NCBI GenBank assembly: GCA_947474065.1
Contig: CANJHD010000003.1
Span: forward strand, 1 to 64,000
DNA length: 64,000 bases
Reading direction: 5' to 3'
Origin: Planctomycetaceae bacterium
GTDB taxonomy: Bacteria > Planctomycetota > Phycisphaerae > Phycisphaerales > SM1A02
Both the position numbers and the translations under genes were made by a program. Of this stretch, positions 8,992 through 16,660 are shown piece after piece (the first letter of the stretch is position 1; each line of letters opens with the position of its first letter). The notes below the pieces were generated by a model. The model saw only the letters and a program-made list of their open reading frames with translations. It was not told where the DNA came from and did not search any database.

Positions 8992-9892
8992 GTGGACCGC
9001 GAGCACGTGTTGAATAGATAATTACTGCAAATCCAAGCACCACCATGAGTGCAGACACCATCATTGGCAATGTTGCCGGGCCAATAGTGAACACCCCGTC
9101 ATCGGGCTCTCGATATTGCTCGCTGATATTGCGCAGAATGCCATATGCAATGAGGAATGTGCCCGTGAGCGCTCCTGCGTGTCGTGGTTTCCACCACACA
9201 ATCACAAGCGCCAACATCAACAGTGGTCCATCGGTAAATGCTTGAATGAAATTGTTTGGATAGCGCGCTGGAACAAGTGCGGAAATGTCTTGAATTGCCT
9301 GAGCATTCCCGGCATACACCATGGCGTGGAGATGCTTCGCTGCAACATACGCATCGGGTGTTGGTGCAAGAACAAGAGCCTCATCTGGGTACTTAACACT
9401 CCACCACGGTGGTGTGGCTTGCATGGAACTTGGTAACACCTTGCCCCATAGTTCACCGTTCACCCAATTTGCAAGTCGACCAAACATAAGTCCGGGTGGT
9501 GTCATAAACGCGGCGGTATCAACAAGTCCGAGTGAAGAAATACCAACTCGCCTTGCGAACAACACGGTGACCACCACCACACCAATGATCCCGCCGTGGC
9601 TCGACATACCACCCTTATGAATCTCTAGGACGCCCCAGAATGGGATGTCTGTTGAAAATTTCCAAAGCAGGAAGTGGTCATAAAAAAGTACGTGGCCAAT
9701 GCGACCACCAAGTACAACGCCTGCAATACACCAGGTGATGTAATCACCAACCAGTGCTGGCTTCAGTTGTGTTCGCCTTGTGTTCGCTAGCCAGCGCAGC
9801 AACTGCCAGGCAACAACAAATCCCATTGCGTAGGAAATCCCGTACCAGCGGATCCCGATTGTGTCGGTAAACCGCAGGGCGAATGGACCCAT
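8963..9892 (-). CDS. lgt: Prolipoprotein diacylglyceryl transferase
   Basis: Transfers diacylglycerol from phosphatidylglycerol to the lipobox Cys of prolipoproteins in the inner membrane. Seven or so hydrophobic helices; family signatures are IRWYGISYAMGF near the N-terminus, HKGGMSSHGG (catalytic His region), and MFGRLANWVNGELWG (the G-R-x(2)-N-x-x-N-G-E signature). It is longer than the E. coli enzyme owing to an insertion of about 45 residues after the signature (rich in Ala, with PDAYVAAKHLHAM). Start 9892 (MGPFALRF) fits the family; ATG 9952 would add 20 residues with a weak AGG upstream but overlap trpD. Convergent overlap with the SOUL gene. Confidence 0.93.
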   Translation of the reverse strand: MGPFALRFTDTIGIRWYGISYAMGFVVAWQLLRWLANTRRTQLKPALVGDYITWCIAGVVLGGRIGHVLFYDHFLLWKFSTDIPFWGVLEIHKGGMSSHGGIIGVVVVTVLFARRVGISSLGLVDTAAFMTPPGLMFGRLANWVNGELWGKVLPSSMQATPPWWSVKYPDEALVLAPTPDAYVAAKHLHAMVYAGNAQAIQDISALVPARYPNNFIQAFTDGPLLMLALVIVWWKPRHAGALTGTFLIAYGILRNISEQYREPDDGVFTIGPATLPMMVSALMVVLGFAVIIYSTRARGPLIGGVAPRA

Positions 9893-9895
9893 CGA

Positions 9896-11032
9896 ATGGA
9901 CGATGCTCTCGGCGATGATCTGCACGCCGCGGAGTCTACGGAGGCGTACCATCGCGCTGTGCCTACTCCGCAGAATGCAAACGGATTGCCTGAATTTGCG
10001 CGGCCGCCTGTTACTGGCGACCTGACGCCGTTCATTGCCACGCTTGTCAGTGGTCGAACACTTGGTTTAGAGGAGTCTCAGGCAGCATTTGCGTGCTTAA
10101 TGTCCGGTGAATGCCACCACGCCGAAGTGGGTGCATTGCTCGCATTGATGGCGACACGCATACCCACCGCTGACGAGCTCGCTGGCGCCGCGAGTGCCAT
10201 GCGCGCGCATGTTGACCGGCTTGACACTGGTGTTCCAGCGAGTGCGCTTCTTGATACGGCGGGTACTGGTGGCACCGCCAAGCTCTTCAATGTCTCAACC
10301 GTCGCCGCCATCATTGCTGCCGCTGCGGGTGCAAAGGTGGCCAAACATGGCAATCGAAGCCGGACTGGACGCGGGAGTGCTGAGGTCTTGATGCAACTTG
10401 GGGTGAATATTGACGCCGGTCGTGAAACACAACGACGATGCATGGATGAAGCTGGCATTTGTTTCTGCTTTGCGATTCACCACCACCCAGCCACGCGTCA
10501 TGTCATGCCGGTACGAAAGGCTTTGGGAATTCCCACCATTTTCAATCTCTTAGGACCACTCACTAATCCTGCGGGTGCGCGGCGACAAATAGTTGGCGTG
10601 TATGCGCCACAGTTCGTTCGACCAGTAGCGGATGCTTTGGCAATACTTGGTGTGGAGCGCGCTATCGTCATGCATGGACTCGATGGACTTGATGAGTGTT
10701 CCATTTCTTCGCCCACCATGATTGCTGAAGTGAGCAATGGTTCCGTGACCGAACGTGTGTTGACAACAAATGACCTTGGTGTCGCGGTTGCCCCACATTC
10801 GGCGTTGATTGTTGGTGACCTTGAAGATGCCGCAAATTTACTCATGTCGATTCTGAATGGGAACGAACGCGGTGCGCGCCGCGATATGGCTGTAGTCAAC
10901 GCCGGACTAGCCATCATGGCTGCTGGACTTGTGGATGATCTTCCGTCAGGAATGCGACTCGCCACGGCTGCGATCAATGACGGCGCGGCTGCGCAGACCA
11001 TGGAACGATTGCGGACCGCATCCAATCACTAA
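9896..11032 (+). CDS. trpD: Anthranilate phosphoribosyltransferase
   Basis: Second step of tryptophan synthesis: anthranilate + PRPP to phosphoribosyl-anthranilate. 378 residues, with an N-terminal tail of about 40 residues before the usual start of homology (LTPFIATLVSGRTLGLEE). Family motifs: DTAGTGGTAKLFNVST (PRPP loop, GTGG), AKHGNRSRTGRGSAEVL, and FNLLGPLTNPAGARRQIVGVY. No other trp gene is adjacent. The start is uncertain: ATG 9896 lies only 3 bases from the divergent lgt start, and GTG 9959 is an alternative that would remove 21 residues lacking family similarity. Confidence 0.93.
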   Translation: MDDALGDDLHAAESTEAYHRAVPTPQNANGLPEFARPPVTGDLTPFIATLVSGRTLGLEESQAAFACLMSGECHHAEVGALLALMATRIPTADELAGAASAMRAHVDRLDTGVPASALLDTAGTGGTAKLFNVSTVAAIIAAAAGAKVAKHGNRSRTGRGSAEVLMQLGVNIDAGRETQRRCMDEAGICFCFAIHHHPATRHVMPVRKALGIPTIFNLLGPLTNPAGARRQIVGVYAPQFVRPVADALAILGVERAIVMHGLDGLDECSISSPTMIAEVSNGSVTERVLTTNDLGVAVAPHSALIVGDLEDAANLLMSILNGNERGARRDMAVVNAGLAIMAAGLVDDLPSGMRLATAAINDGAAAQTMERLRTASNH

Positions 11033-11119
11033 CCCGGTCGTTTGTGGATTTTTGTGGAAACACCACTGAAATAGCGCTGTGATTTCAATTGTGTTCCGCG
11101 CTGTCCATAGCGTTTGGAA

Positions 11120-13486
11120 ATGGACAAAACTATCAAGGAGGTGTTGCCCCGCGAGGGGTGGCCGCTTGCTTTCCGCTGCGCTGTTGCGATGGCTTGTGGT
11201 GCCGCTATTGCTTGGAACACGCGGCTATTTGTTGATCGGCTCCCTGATGAACCAGTCATTGTTGATGTGTCCGCGTGGCGAGTAGTTGATGTTGTTGTTG
11301 TTCTCTGTATTTTTTTGGCGTTATTTGCGTCAGTAGTCGCGCTTGTTGTGCGGTGGCGTTTCGCTAGAGATGCACTCGCTATTGCTGCGGTTATGTCTAT
11401 TGGATGCGCCCTTGCAACAATTTCTTCGGAACGGGTTTCTCCATTTGAATCAATGGACGATCGTCCGGTGACTGTCTGTGGAGTCGTTGCTTCTGCGGTT
11501 CGTATGGATGACGGTGGAACAGACCGCCTTTCCAAATATGCAATACGGGCGGCTGCGCAGTCGTTTGTGTTGAATGTCAATTCTGTGGTTGGTATTAAAA
11601 ATACTGATCTTGACACCGACATATTGGTGCGTGTTTCTGGACTTGCGCCATTGCCACCGCGTGGAATGCGTGTTTGTGTGCGTGGCTGGTATGAGGCACC
11701 GACCGCCACTATCAATCCAGGAGCTCGTGGGCGTCGTCCAATAGGAAGCATTTCCACTACAAGCTCAACACTTGTTACACCGATGGGTTCGGGTGTTGTT
11801 GAACGTTTCATGATTCGCATACGCGAAGCCGCTCACGCCTCGCTTACAAAGTCAATGCCGGAGTGGTCATCACCAGAAAGCCAGGCGTTGGTGGCGGCGA
11901 TGACTACTGGTGTTCGACTGCCAGGTCTGTCTCGCCCGTCAGCAGAGTTTCGAGCGGCTGGAATGAGTCATGTACTAGCGATCAGTGGCTTCAATGTTGC
12001 CGTATTGATTGCCGCATGTGCCGGTGCCGCAAAGATATTTGGTGCTTCTGCCAAATGGCGTTCCATCATTGCCATTGTGGTGGCCGTAGCGTTTTTGATT
12101 GTCACAGAGCCAGACACGAGTGTTCTGCGTGCTGGACTGGGTGCTGGACTTGCATCAATCGCGTCAATACGTGGCGGCCAAGCGCGTGGCCTTGGAACAC
12201 TTGGTGTTGTTGCTTTGGTAACAATGTTCTTTGATATTGACGCTCTCGCTGGCGCTGGGTTTCAATTGAGTTACGGGGTTGTGATTGCATTACTTGTGAT
12301 CACACCACGTGTTCACGGTCGCTGGGATGAAAGAACGCTTCGTTGGTGGCGCTCAATTCCAATAAAGTCTTTCGCAAACAGTGAGTGTGCGTCCTTGCTG
12401 CGTTCTGTTGCTATCGAGGCAGTTGTTGCTGCGCTTGTGGCATGGACCGTGAGTACGCCAATTGCCGTTTGGCATGCTGGTTCTATGAACGGGTGGGCCG
12501 CACCACTTAGCGTAATGACGATGCCGGCGGCTGCTATTACAACCATTGCTGGGGTTGGTGCAATTGTCACCATGGATGTTGCCCCGCCCATTGGTCGTGT
12601 GTGTGGCGTGATTGCGACTACTTGTGCGACAACACTGGGGAGCATTGCATCAACAGCCGCGGCAACACCAGGTGGCACATGGAGCACAGGAAGACCTGAA
12701 GTCTGGTGGACGGCCATTGCGCTGTTGACTTGTGTTTATTCATGGATCGCCGCCCATCAGGCTGTTCGCGTGGTGGCATGGATTGCGACCATTTCTCTCG
12801 TAACTGGGCTGTGGTTTGGTGCATTTCGACCATACGCCCAATTGCCTGGTGTTGGTGATCTGTACGTCGAATCAATTGCTGTTGGAAACGGCGCTTGTCA
12901 CTTGATTCGCACAGACACCACAACCATCGTTTTTGATGCTGGTACTTCTGGTGACTCCAGCGCTGGTTCGCGGCGAATAGTTCCCGCCCTTGCGACATTA
13001 GGTGTGCGTCGGATTGATCGACTGGTGATCGGGGCGCGGTCACTGGCTGAGGTTTCTGGGATCCCTGAAGTCATATTGGCGTTCCACGTGGACAGTGTCG
13101 TGATGGATACGCGTTGCTTGAGTGCATTCAAATCTGCGCGCGATGGATTCCCGAAAGATGTGTTGACGGCGATCGCAGAGAGGCAAATTCCAATCACATC
13201 CGTCACTCATCAACAACAGATAACCGTTGGGAATATCTGTATGACAGCACTGGTTCCACCACCAAACCCATTGGCACGCCACGATAATGGTGGTGTCTTG
13301 TTTGAAATTCGAAACCGTGACTGGGCACCGCCAATCAAGTCGATCATTGTCGGTGGTGACACAAAATTAGCGGCGCGCGCGCTTGTTACTACGACCGAAA
13401 CGCCACAATCATGTGCCATGCGAACGATTGTTGATGTGCACGGACGATTGAAATTTCAAGTGTGGACAAGCCGTGGGTGGAGATAG
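11120..13486 (+). CDS. comEC: ComEC/Rec2-type DNA uptake channel with degenerate C-terminal domain
   Basis: A 788-residue polytopic membrane protein. N-terminal helices, an extracellular OB-like region (~105-225), then the competence channel core starting SPESQALVAAMTTGVRLPG, with GMSHVLAISGFNVAVLIAA matching the conserved H-(L/V)-x-A-I-S-G-x-(H/N)-V signature. Ten or so further helices follow to ~590. The C-terminal part (~600-788) aligns with the metallo-beta-lactamase domain (LIRTDTTTIVFDAG, LGVRRIDRLVI), but the metal-binding T-H-x-D-x-D-H segment is replaced by IGARSLAEVSG, so nuclease activity is unlikely. Starts: ATG 11120 or TTG 11114. Imports single-stranded DNA in competent bacteria. 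Confidence 0.88.
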   Translation: MDKTIKEVLPREGWPLAFRCAVAMACGAAIAWNTRLFVDRLPDEPVIVDVSAWRVVDVVVVLCIFLALFASVVALVVRWRFARDALAIAAVMSIGCALATISSERVSPFESMDDRPVTVCGVVASAVRMDDGGTDRLSKYAIRAAAQSFVLNVNSVVGIKNTDLDTDILVRVSGLAPLPPRGMRVCVRGWYEAPTATINPGARGRRPIGSISTTSSTLVTPMGSGVVERFMIRIREAAHASLTKSMPEWSSPESQALVAAMTTGVRLPGLSRPSAEFRAAGMSHVLAISGFNVAVLIAACAGAAKIFGASAKWRSIIAIVVAVAFLIVTEPDTSVLRAGLGAGLASIASIRGGQARGLGTLGVVALVTMFFDIDALAGAGFQLSYGVVIALLVITPRVHGRWDERTLRWWRSIPIKSFANSECASLLRSVAIEAVVAALVAWTVSTPIAVWHAGSMNGWAAPLSVMTMPAAAITTIAGVGAIVTMDVAPPIGRVCGVIATTCATTLGSIASTAAATPGGTWSTGRPEVWWTAIALLTCVYSWIAAHQAVRVVAWIATISLVTGLWFGAFRPYAQLPGVGDLYVESIAVGNGACHLIRTDTTTIVFDAGTSGDSSAGSRRIVPALATLGVRRIDRLVIGARSLAEVSGIPEVILAFHVDSVVMDTRCLSAFKSARDGFPKDVLTAIAERQIPITSVTHQQQITVGNICMTALVPPPNPLARHDNGGVLFEIRNRDWAPPIKSIIVGGDTKLAARALVTTTETPQSCAMRTIVDVHGRLKFQVWTSRGWR

Positions 13487-13503
13487 TTGCGCCGAGTCAA
13501 TGA

Positions 13504-14739
13504 TCATTCTTGGAAAAGAACCGCTCGCTCTAAGACAACCATGTCACCAACCGCGCTTCCGTCTGCTGGTTGTAACTCGATATCAAACGGTGCGGCTAAC
13601 AAATCGACACGAATCTCCACGCGTGCTCGATCTGTGTCCAGTCGCTCGCGAAGAACTTCCTTTCCAGCAGATCGAATCACTAAATCAACAATGCCAGCCT
13701 TTCTGCTGGTAGTCGATCGACATGCAACGGCAATAAGCCGGTGTTTCTCTACCAGCGCTGGATAAGACAAAATAACTGGTCCCTCAATCTCCAGTGGCGG
13801 TGCGTCGAGCGACCATGTCCCTGGTGCGGCTAGTGGTGTACTTGTGATGAACCGCATTCCCTCACAACCCTTTGGAACAGATGAAACAGGAACAAGCGAT
13901 GCGAGCGGAATTGCGGACTGTGGTGTGGATTGCACCGCCAATACGCGGTCGCGCGGCACTGTCAATGTGGGTATTTTTGCCCCCGCGACGCCGATCATGC
14001 GTAAGTAATCCGCGCCAGACCAACTCACCAATGGTCCATCAATGACCGTGCCATCAGCCAACCAAATACGTGCTCCGCTATGGGGCTTTGTTGGCCCAAC
14101 AAGACTCATTGCGGTGATTGTGTCAATCCCGATGGACACCGTGGCGTCTGCTCCAGTACCAACGTCGATTGTTACTGCTTCGGGTGCAATTGCTGTAATG
14201 AGCCCTGAAATGCGATCGCCATTCTTGAGTTGTATGACGTCAGTATTGGTTGCTTGTGGTGGCGTTGATCGACCAAACGAAAGTGATCGGACCTCATCGA
14301 TGGCGATTGTTCGCGGGGCGCACCATAGGGATACCCAAGTTGCAATCCCTTGGCGATTATCAAGTGTTCCAGGAATCCGTTGACCATCAACGAGCACTAG
14401 AAGGCCTTTGCTTGTGCTCTCTGCCGCCTGATTGGTGTTGGCCACCAAAGCCAACATTGATGATGAGTCTCCTGGAGTTTGGTTCGGCGAAACAATCCCT
14501 ATGACTGCGCCTTGACCGATTGTGAGGTAAGTAAGTTCCTTTGGGAGGTTGTCTTGCTTTGTGACCCGAGATTGTGAACCAGGAACAAGTACCGGCGCAA
14601 CAATTCTGTTTGGATTCTCGTTGGCTAATTGCCCTTGTGCGCTGCTTGTAAACCACAAACACAATCCTTGAACACACGCATAAGCCAGGTATGTGGTCGC
14701 TACTTGGTGTTTGAAATGCATCTGGTGTTGTCTGGTCAT
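13504..14739 (-). CDS. Secreted beta-rich protein of unknown function (last gene of MoxR operon)
   Basis: A 411-residue protein with an N-terminal signal sequence (ending SSAQGQ, residue ~36). Two or more short repeats of the type IQLKNGDRISGLI and IWLADGTVIDGPL suggest a repeated beta-structure; the C-terminal ~130 residues look like a carbohydrate-binding-type beta sandwich, but I do not recognise a named family with certainty. The start is fixed by a 4-base ATGA overlap with the preceding gene at 14736-14739. Likely periplasmic. It is the final gene of the eight-gene MoxR operon. Confidence 0.6.
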   Translation of the reverse strand: MTRQHQMHFKHQVATTYLAYACVQGLCLWFTSSAQGQLANENPNRIVAPVLVPGSQSRVTKQDNLPKELTYLTIGQGAVIGIVSPNQTPGDSSSMLALVANTNQAAESTSKGLLVLVDGQRIPGTLDNRQGIATWVSLWCAPRTIAIDEVRSLSFGRSTPPQATNTDVIQLKNGDRISGLITAIAPEAVTIDVGTGADATVSIGIDTITAMSLVGPTKPHSGARIWLADGTVIDGPLVSWSGADYLRMIGVAGAKIPTLTVPRDRVLAVQSTPQSAIPLASLVPVSSVPKGCEGMRFITSTPLAAPGTWSLDAPPLEIEGPVILSYPALVEKHRLIAVACRSTTSRKAGIVDLVIRSAGKEVLRERLDTDRARVEIRVDLLAAPFDIELQPADGSAVGDMVVLERAVLFQE

Positions 14740-15902
14740 TTTTGAAAAATTGGAAGGTAGCGCTTTGGCATCTGCATGATGATCAGTGCCATTGATGTTC
14801 CCAGTGGTTGCCCCCACTGAGGGTCAGACCAGCTTCCATCGGCGTTCTGGTGTTGAATCAACTCTGAACGGATACGTGGCCACCATCCCTTCCACCAGTC
14901 ACCGCCGGCGAGGTACATCGCTTGTGCAGCGTAGTAGTGGCCGTAAAAGTAATACGCCTGAACCGCGGGACCGGCACCATCCGGTGTTGCTGCTCGTCGC
15001 ACATATGCCAATCCGCGCGGAATTGAATCGTCGTCGTAGACACCGGCGTAGAAAAGAGTGGCTACACCTGCAGCGGTCCGGGGCCAGCCACTGGCTCCAG
15101 ACGTGCGCATGTATCGAAATCCACCGTCTGGGTTCTGACACTCGCGCACATAACGAACTGCGTTGTCAATCACTTGTTTCGGAATCCGAATTCCAGCGTT
15201 TCGCGCGCTCCGCAATGCCATTACTTGGCAAATAGTGACACTTACATCGGCGTCATCAGGAACTGGGTTGTAGCGCCACCCACCCTCGTCATTCTGACTG
15301 TTCTCAATGAGCCGAATGGCCCGGGTCAATGCATCGCGAACCCGGGTGTCGTCGGTTGACATCCCATAAATCTCACCAAGAAAGAGTGCTGCAAATCCGT
15401 GTCCATACATAGGCCCATTCATGTTCTCGCTTGATACAAGACCACTCTCTGACACATGTTGCAACACATATTCAAGAGCCCGCTCCACAGCGGCTCCATA
15501 GCGACCGCGCCCAGGAATGTTTCCATCAGCCATGAGTGCCAGCGCGCACAGTGAAACAATTCCGGCATTACCACTCATGCGACCTTTACCAAAGCTGCCA
15601 TCGGGATTTTGTGTACGCGCTAGCCACTCTAAACCACGCTCCACCGAATCTTGCCATTGCGGGTTTGTTTCATTTTCGCTCGGCGCGTTTTGCGCTGAAA
15701 CACCAGCATCCACCGGTCGCTTAACTTCTGGTTCGGGGGTGGTTGGCTTATCTGGTGTTTGTGGTGGCGCTTGTGGTGGCGCTTGTGGTGGCGCCTGAAC
15801 TGTGGTTAGCGAACTACCGGCCACTGCTTCTTGTGAAAGATTGGACGCGCTATCTGATGACAGCATGAGCGACACAACTATTGAAACAGTTGTTGAAATC
15901 AT
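14736..15902 (-). CDS. Secreted prenyltransferase/squalene-cyclase-like alpha-toroid protein
   Basis: A 388-residue protein. Short N-terminal signal, a Pro/Gln-rich linker with APPQ repeats (~37-70), then alpha/alpha-toroid repeats of the QNPDGSFG / QNDEGGWRYNP / QNPDGGFRYM / QNADGSWSDP type seen in squalene-hopene cyclases and protein prenyltransferases. The cyclase DxDD catalytic motif is not seen, so the fold is probably used for binding rather than terpene cyclisation. Coupled by ATGA overlaps to both neighbours in the MoxR operon. Such proteins recur beside MoxR/VWA genes in planctomycetes (family knowledge); function unknown. Confidence 0.75.
   Translation of the reverse strand: MISTTVSIVVSLMLSSDSASNLSQEAVAGSSLTTVQAPPQAPPQAPPQTPDKPTTPEPEVKRPVDAGVSAQNAPSENETNPQWQDSVERGLEWLARTQNPDGSFGKGRMSGNAGIVSLCALALMADGNIPGRGRYGAAVERALEYVLQHVSESGLVSSENMNGPMYGHGFAALFLGEIYGMSTDDTRVRDALTRAIRLIENSQNDEGGWRYNPVPDDADVSVTICQVMALRSARNAGIRIPKQVIDNAVRYVRECQNPDGGFRYMRTSGASGWPRTAAGVATLFYAGVYDDDSIPRGLAYVRRAATPDGAGPAVQAYYFYGHYYAAQAMYLAGGDWWKGWWPRIRSELIQHQNADGSWSDPQWGQPLGTSMALIIMQMPKRYLPIFQK
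15759..15794. repeat. Three exact tandem 12-bp copies inside the toroid protein gene
   Basis: The unit TTGTGGTGGCGC occurs three times head to tail and encodes the APPQ repeats of the Pro/Gln-rich linker. Copy number could vary between strains by slippage without breaking the frame. Confidence 0.8.
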
Positions 15903-16660
15903 CGCTTTGGCTCCTCGGCAAGACGTCGGTAGTAATCCTGCGTCAACTGGCGATATGCCGCACTCATTGGGTCGCGCAACCCCTGACGAACAGCCTCACG
16001 AACGCGTGGTGGAAGTCGACCCCACTCTGCGCGACCTTCATCAAACTGTGCGTCACTCATTGTTGGGTCGACCAGGTCAGGTGGCTCATTCGCATTCGCT
16101 TCGCCATCTTTCCGACGCTTCCCACCATCGCCGTCTTGGTCTTTCTTGCCATCGCGCCCGCCGCGTGGCTGACCGTTCTCACCAGGCTCACGGCGCTTTC
16201 CATCTTCGCCATCCTTTCCATCCTTATCGCCTTGGTTCTTTCCTTGATCTTTCCCCTTGCTACTTTGCCCCTGTTGACCCTGCTGACCCTGCTGACCTTG
16301 ACTTTGTTGTTTTTGCTGTTGTTGCATCCGCTGTGCAGTAGCGATGAGTTCATCAAGTTTGCGTACCACCGACTCTTGAACGCGACGTGTCGATATTCCA
16401 GAATCGTTTGCGTCGAGCAACTGGGCACTGTGTTTCATGTCATCAATAGCTGAGTTCAATATGTCGCGCGGCTTGGCGCCATCAAGGCTTCGTTGTAGTT
16501 CTGACGCACCATTAGCCGTGTCTGGCGTATTTGCGGGACCACCAAGCCCAAGCGCTTCATCCAACGTCGGCGGATTGTTCGCTGGCGGTGGTACTGGTGG
16601 CACCGCTGGAACGTCGCCGCCAAAGACAGTCATTGCAACAGACACTATGAGACTAATCAT
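15899..16660 (-). CDS. Secreted Gln/Lys/Asp-rich low-complexity protein
   Basis: A 253-residue protein with an N-terminal hydrophobic signal (MISLIVSVAMTVFGG), a Pro-rich stretch, a helical part (~55-115), a Gln-rich run (QQQQKQQSQGQQGQQGQQGQ) and a highly charged Lys/Asp/Gly region (~135-190), and a conserved-looking C-terminal tail (GRLPPRVREAVRQGL...QDYYRRLAEEPKR). That tail resembles the end of planctomycete proteins found after the giant membrane protein in this operon type. It overlaps the upstream gene by 8 bp and the downstream gene by ATGA. Probably periplasmic; no enzyme domain is visible. Confidence 0.65.
   Translation of the reverse strand: MISLIVSVAMTVFGGDVPAVPPVPPPANNPPTLDEALGLGGPANTPDTANGASELQRSLDGAKPRDILNSAIDDMKHSAQLLDANDSGISTRRVQESVVRKLDELIATAQRMQQQQKQQSQGQQGQQGQQGQSSKGKDQGKNQGDKDGKDGEDGKRREPGENGQPRGGRDGKKDQDGDGGKRRKDGEANANEPPDLVDPTMSDAQFDEGRAEWGRLPPRVREAVRQGLRDPMSAAYRQLTQDYYRRLAEEPKR
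16271..16297. repeat. 9-bp tandem repeat in the Gln-rich region
   Basis: CTGTTGACC is followed by two exact CTGCTGACC units, encoding the GQQ repeats of the minus-strand protein. Low-complexity coding repeat. Confidence 0.7.

Noticed and set aside
11029-11820. A 263-codon minus-strand ORF opposite comEC
   Set aside because: Ser/Thr/Arg-rich shadow of a clearly real comEC; no start signal and no similarity.
13080-13095. A parS-like palindrome in comEC
   Set aside because: Only 12 of 16 positions match TGTTCCACGTGGAACA and the right half-site is lost, so chance is likely.
15759-15794. 12-bp tandem copies considered as a CRISPR-like or regulatory array
   Set aside because: They are in-frame coding repeats for a Pro/Gln-rich linker with no spacers.
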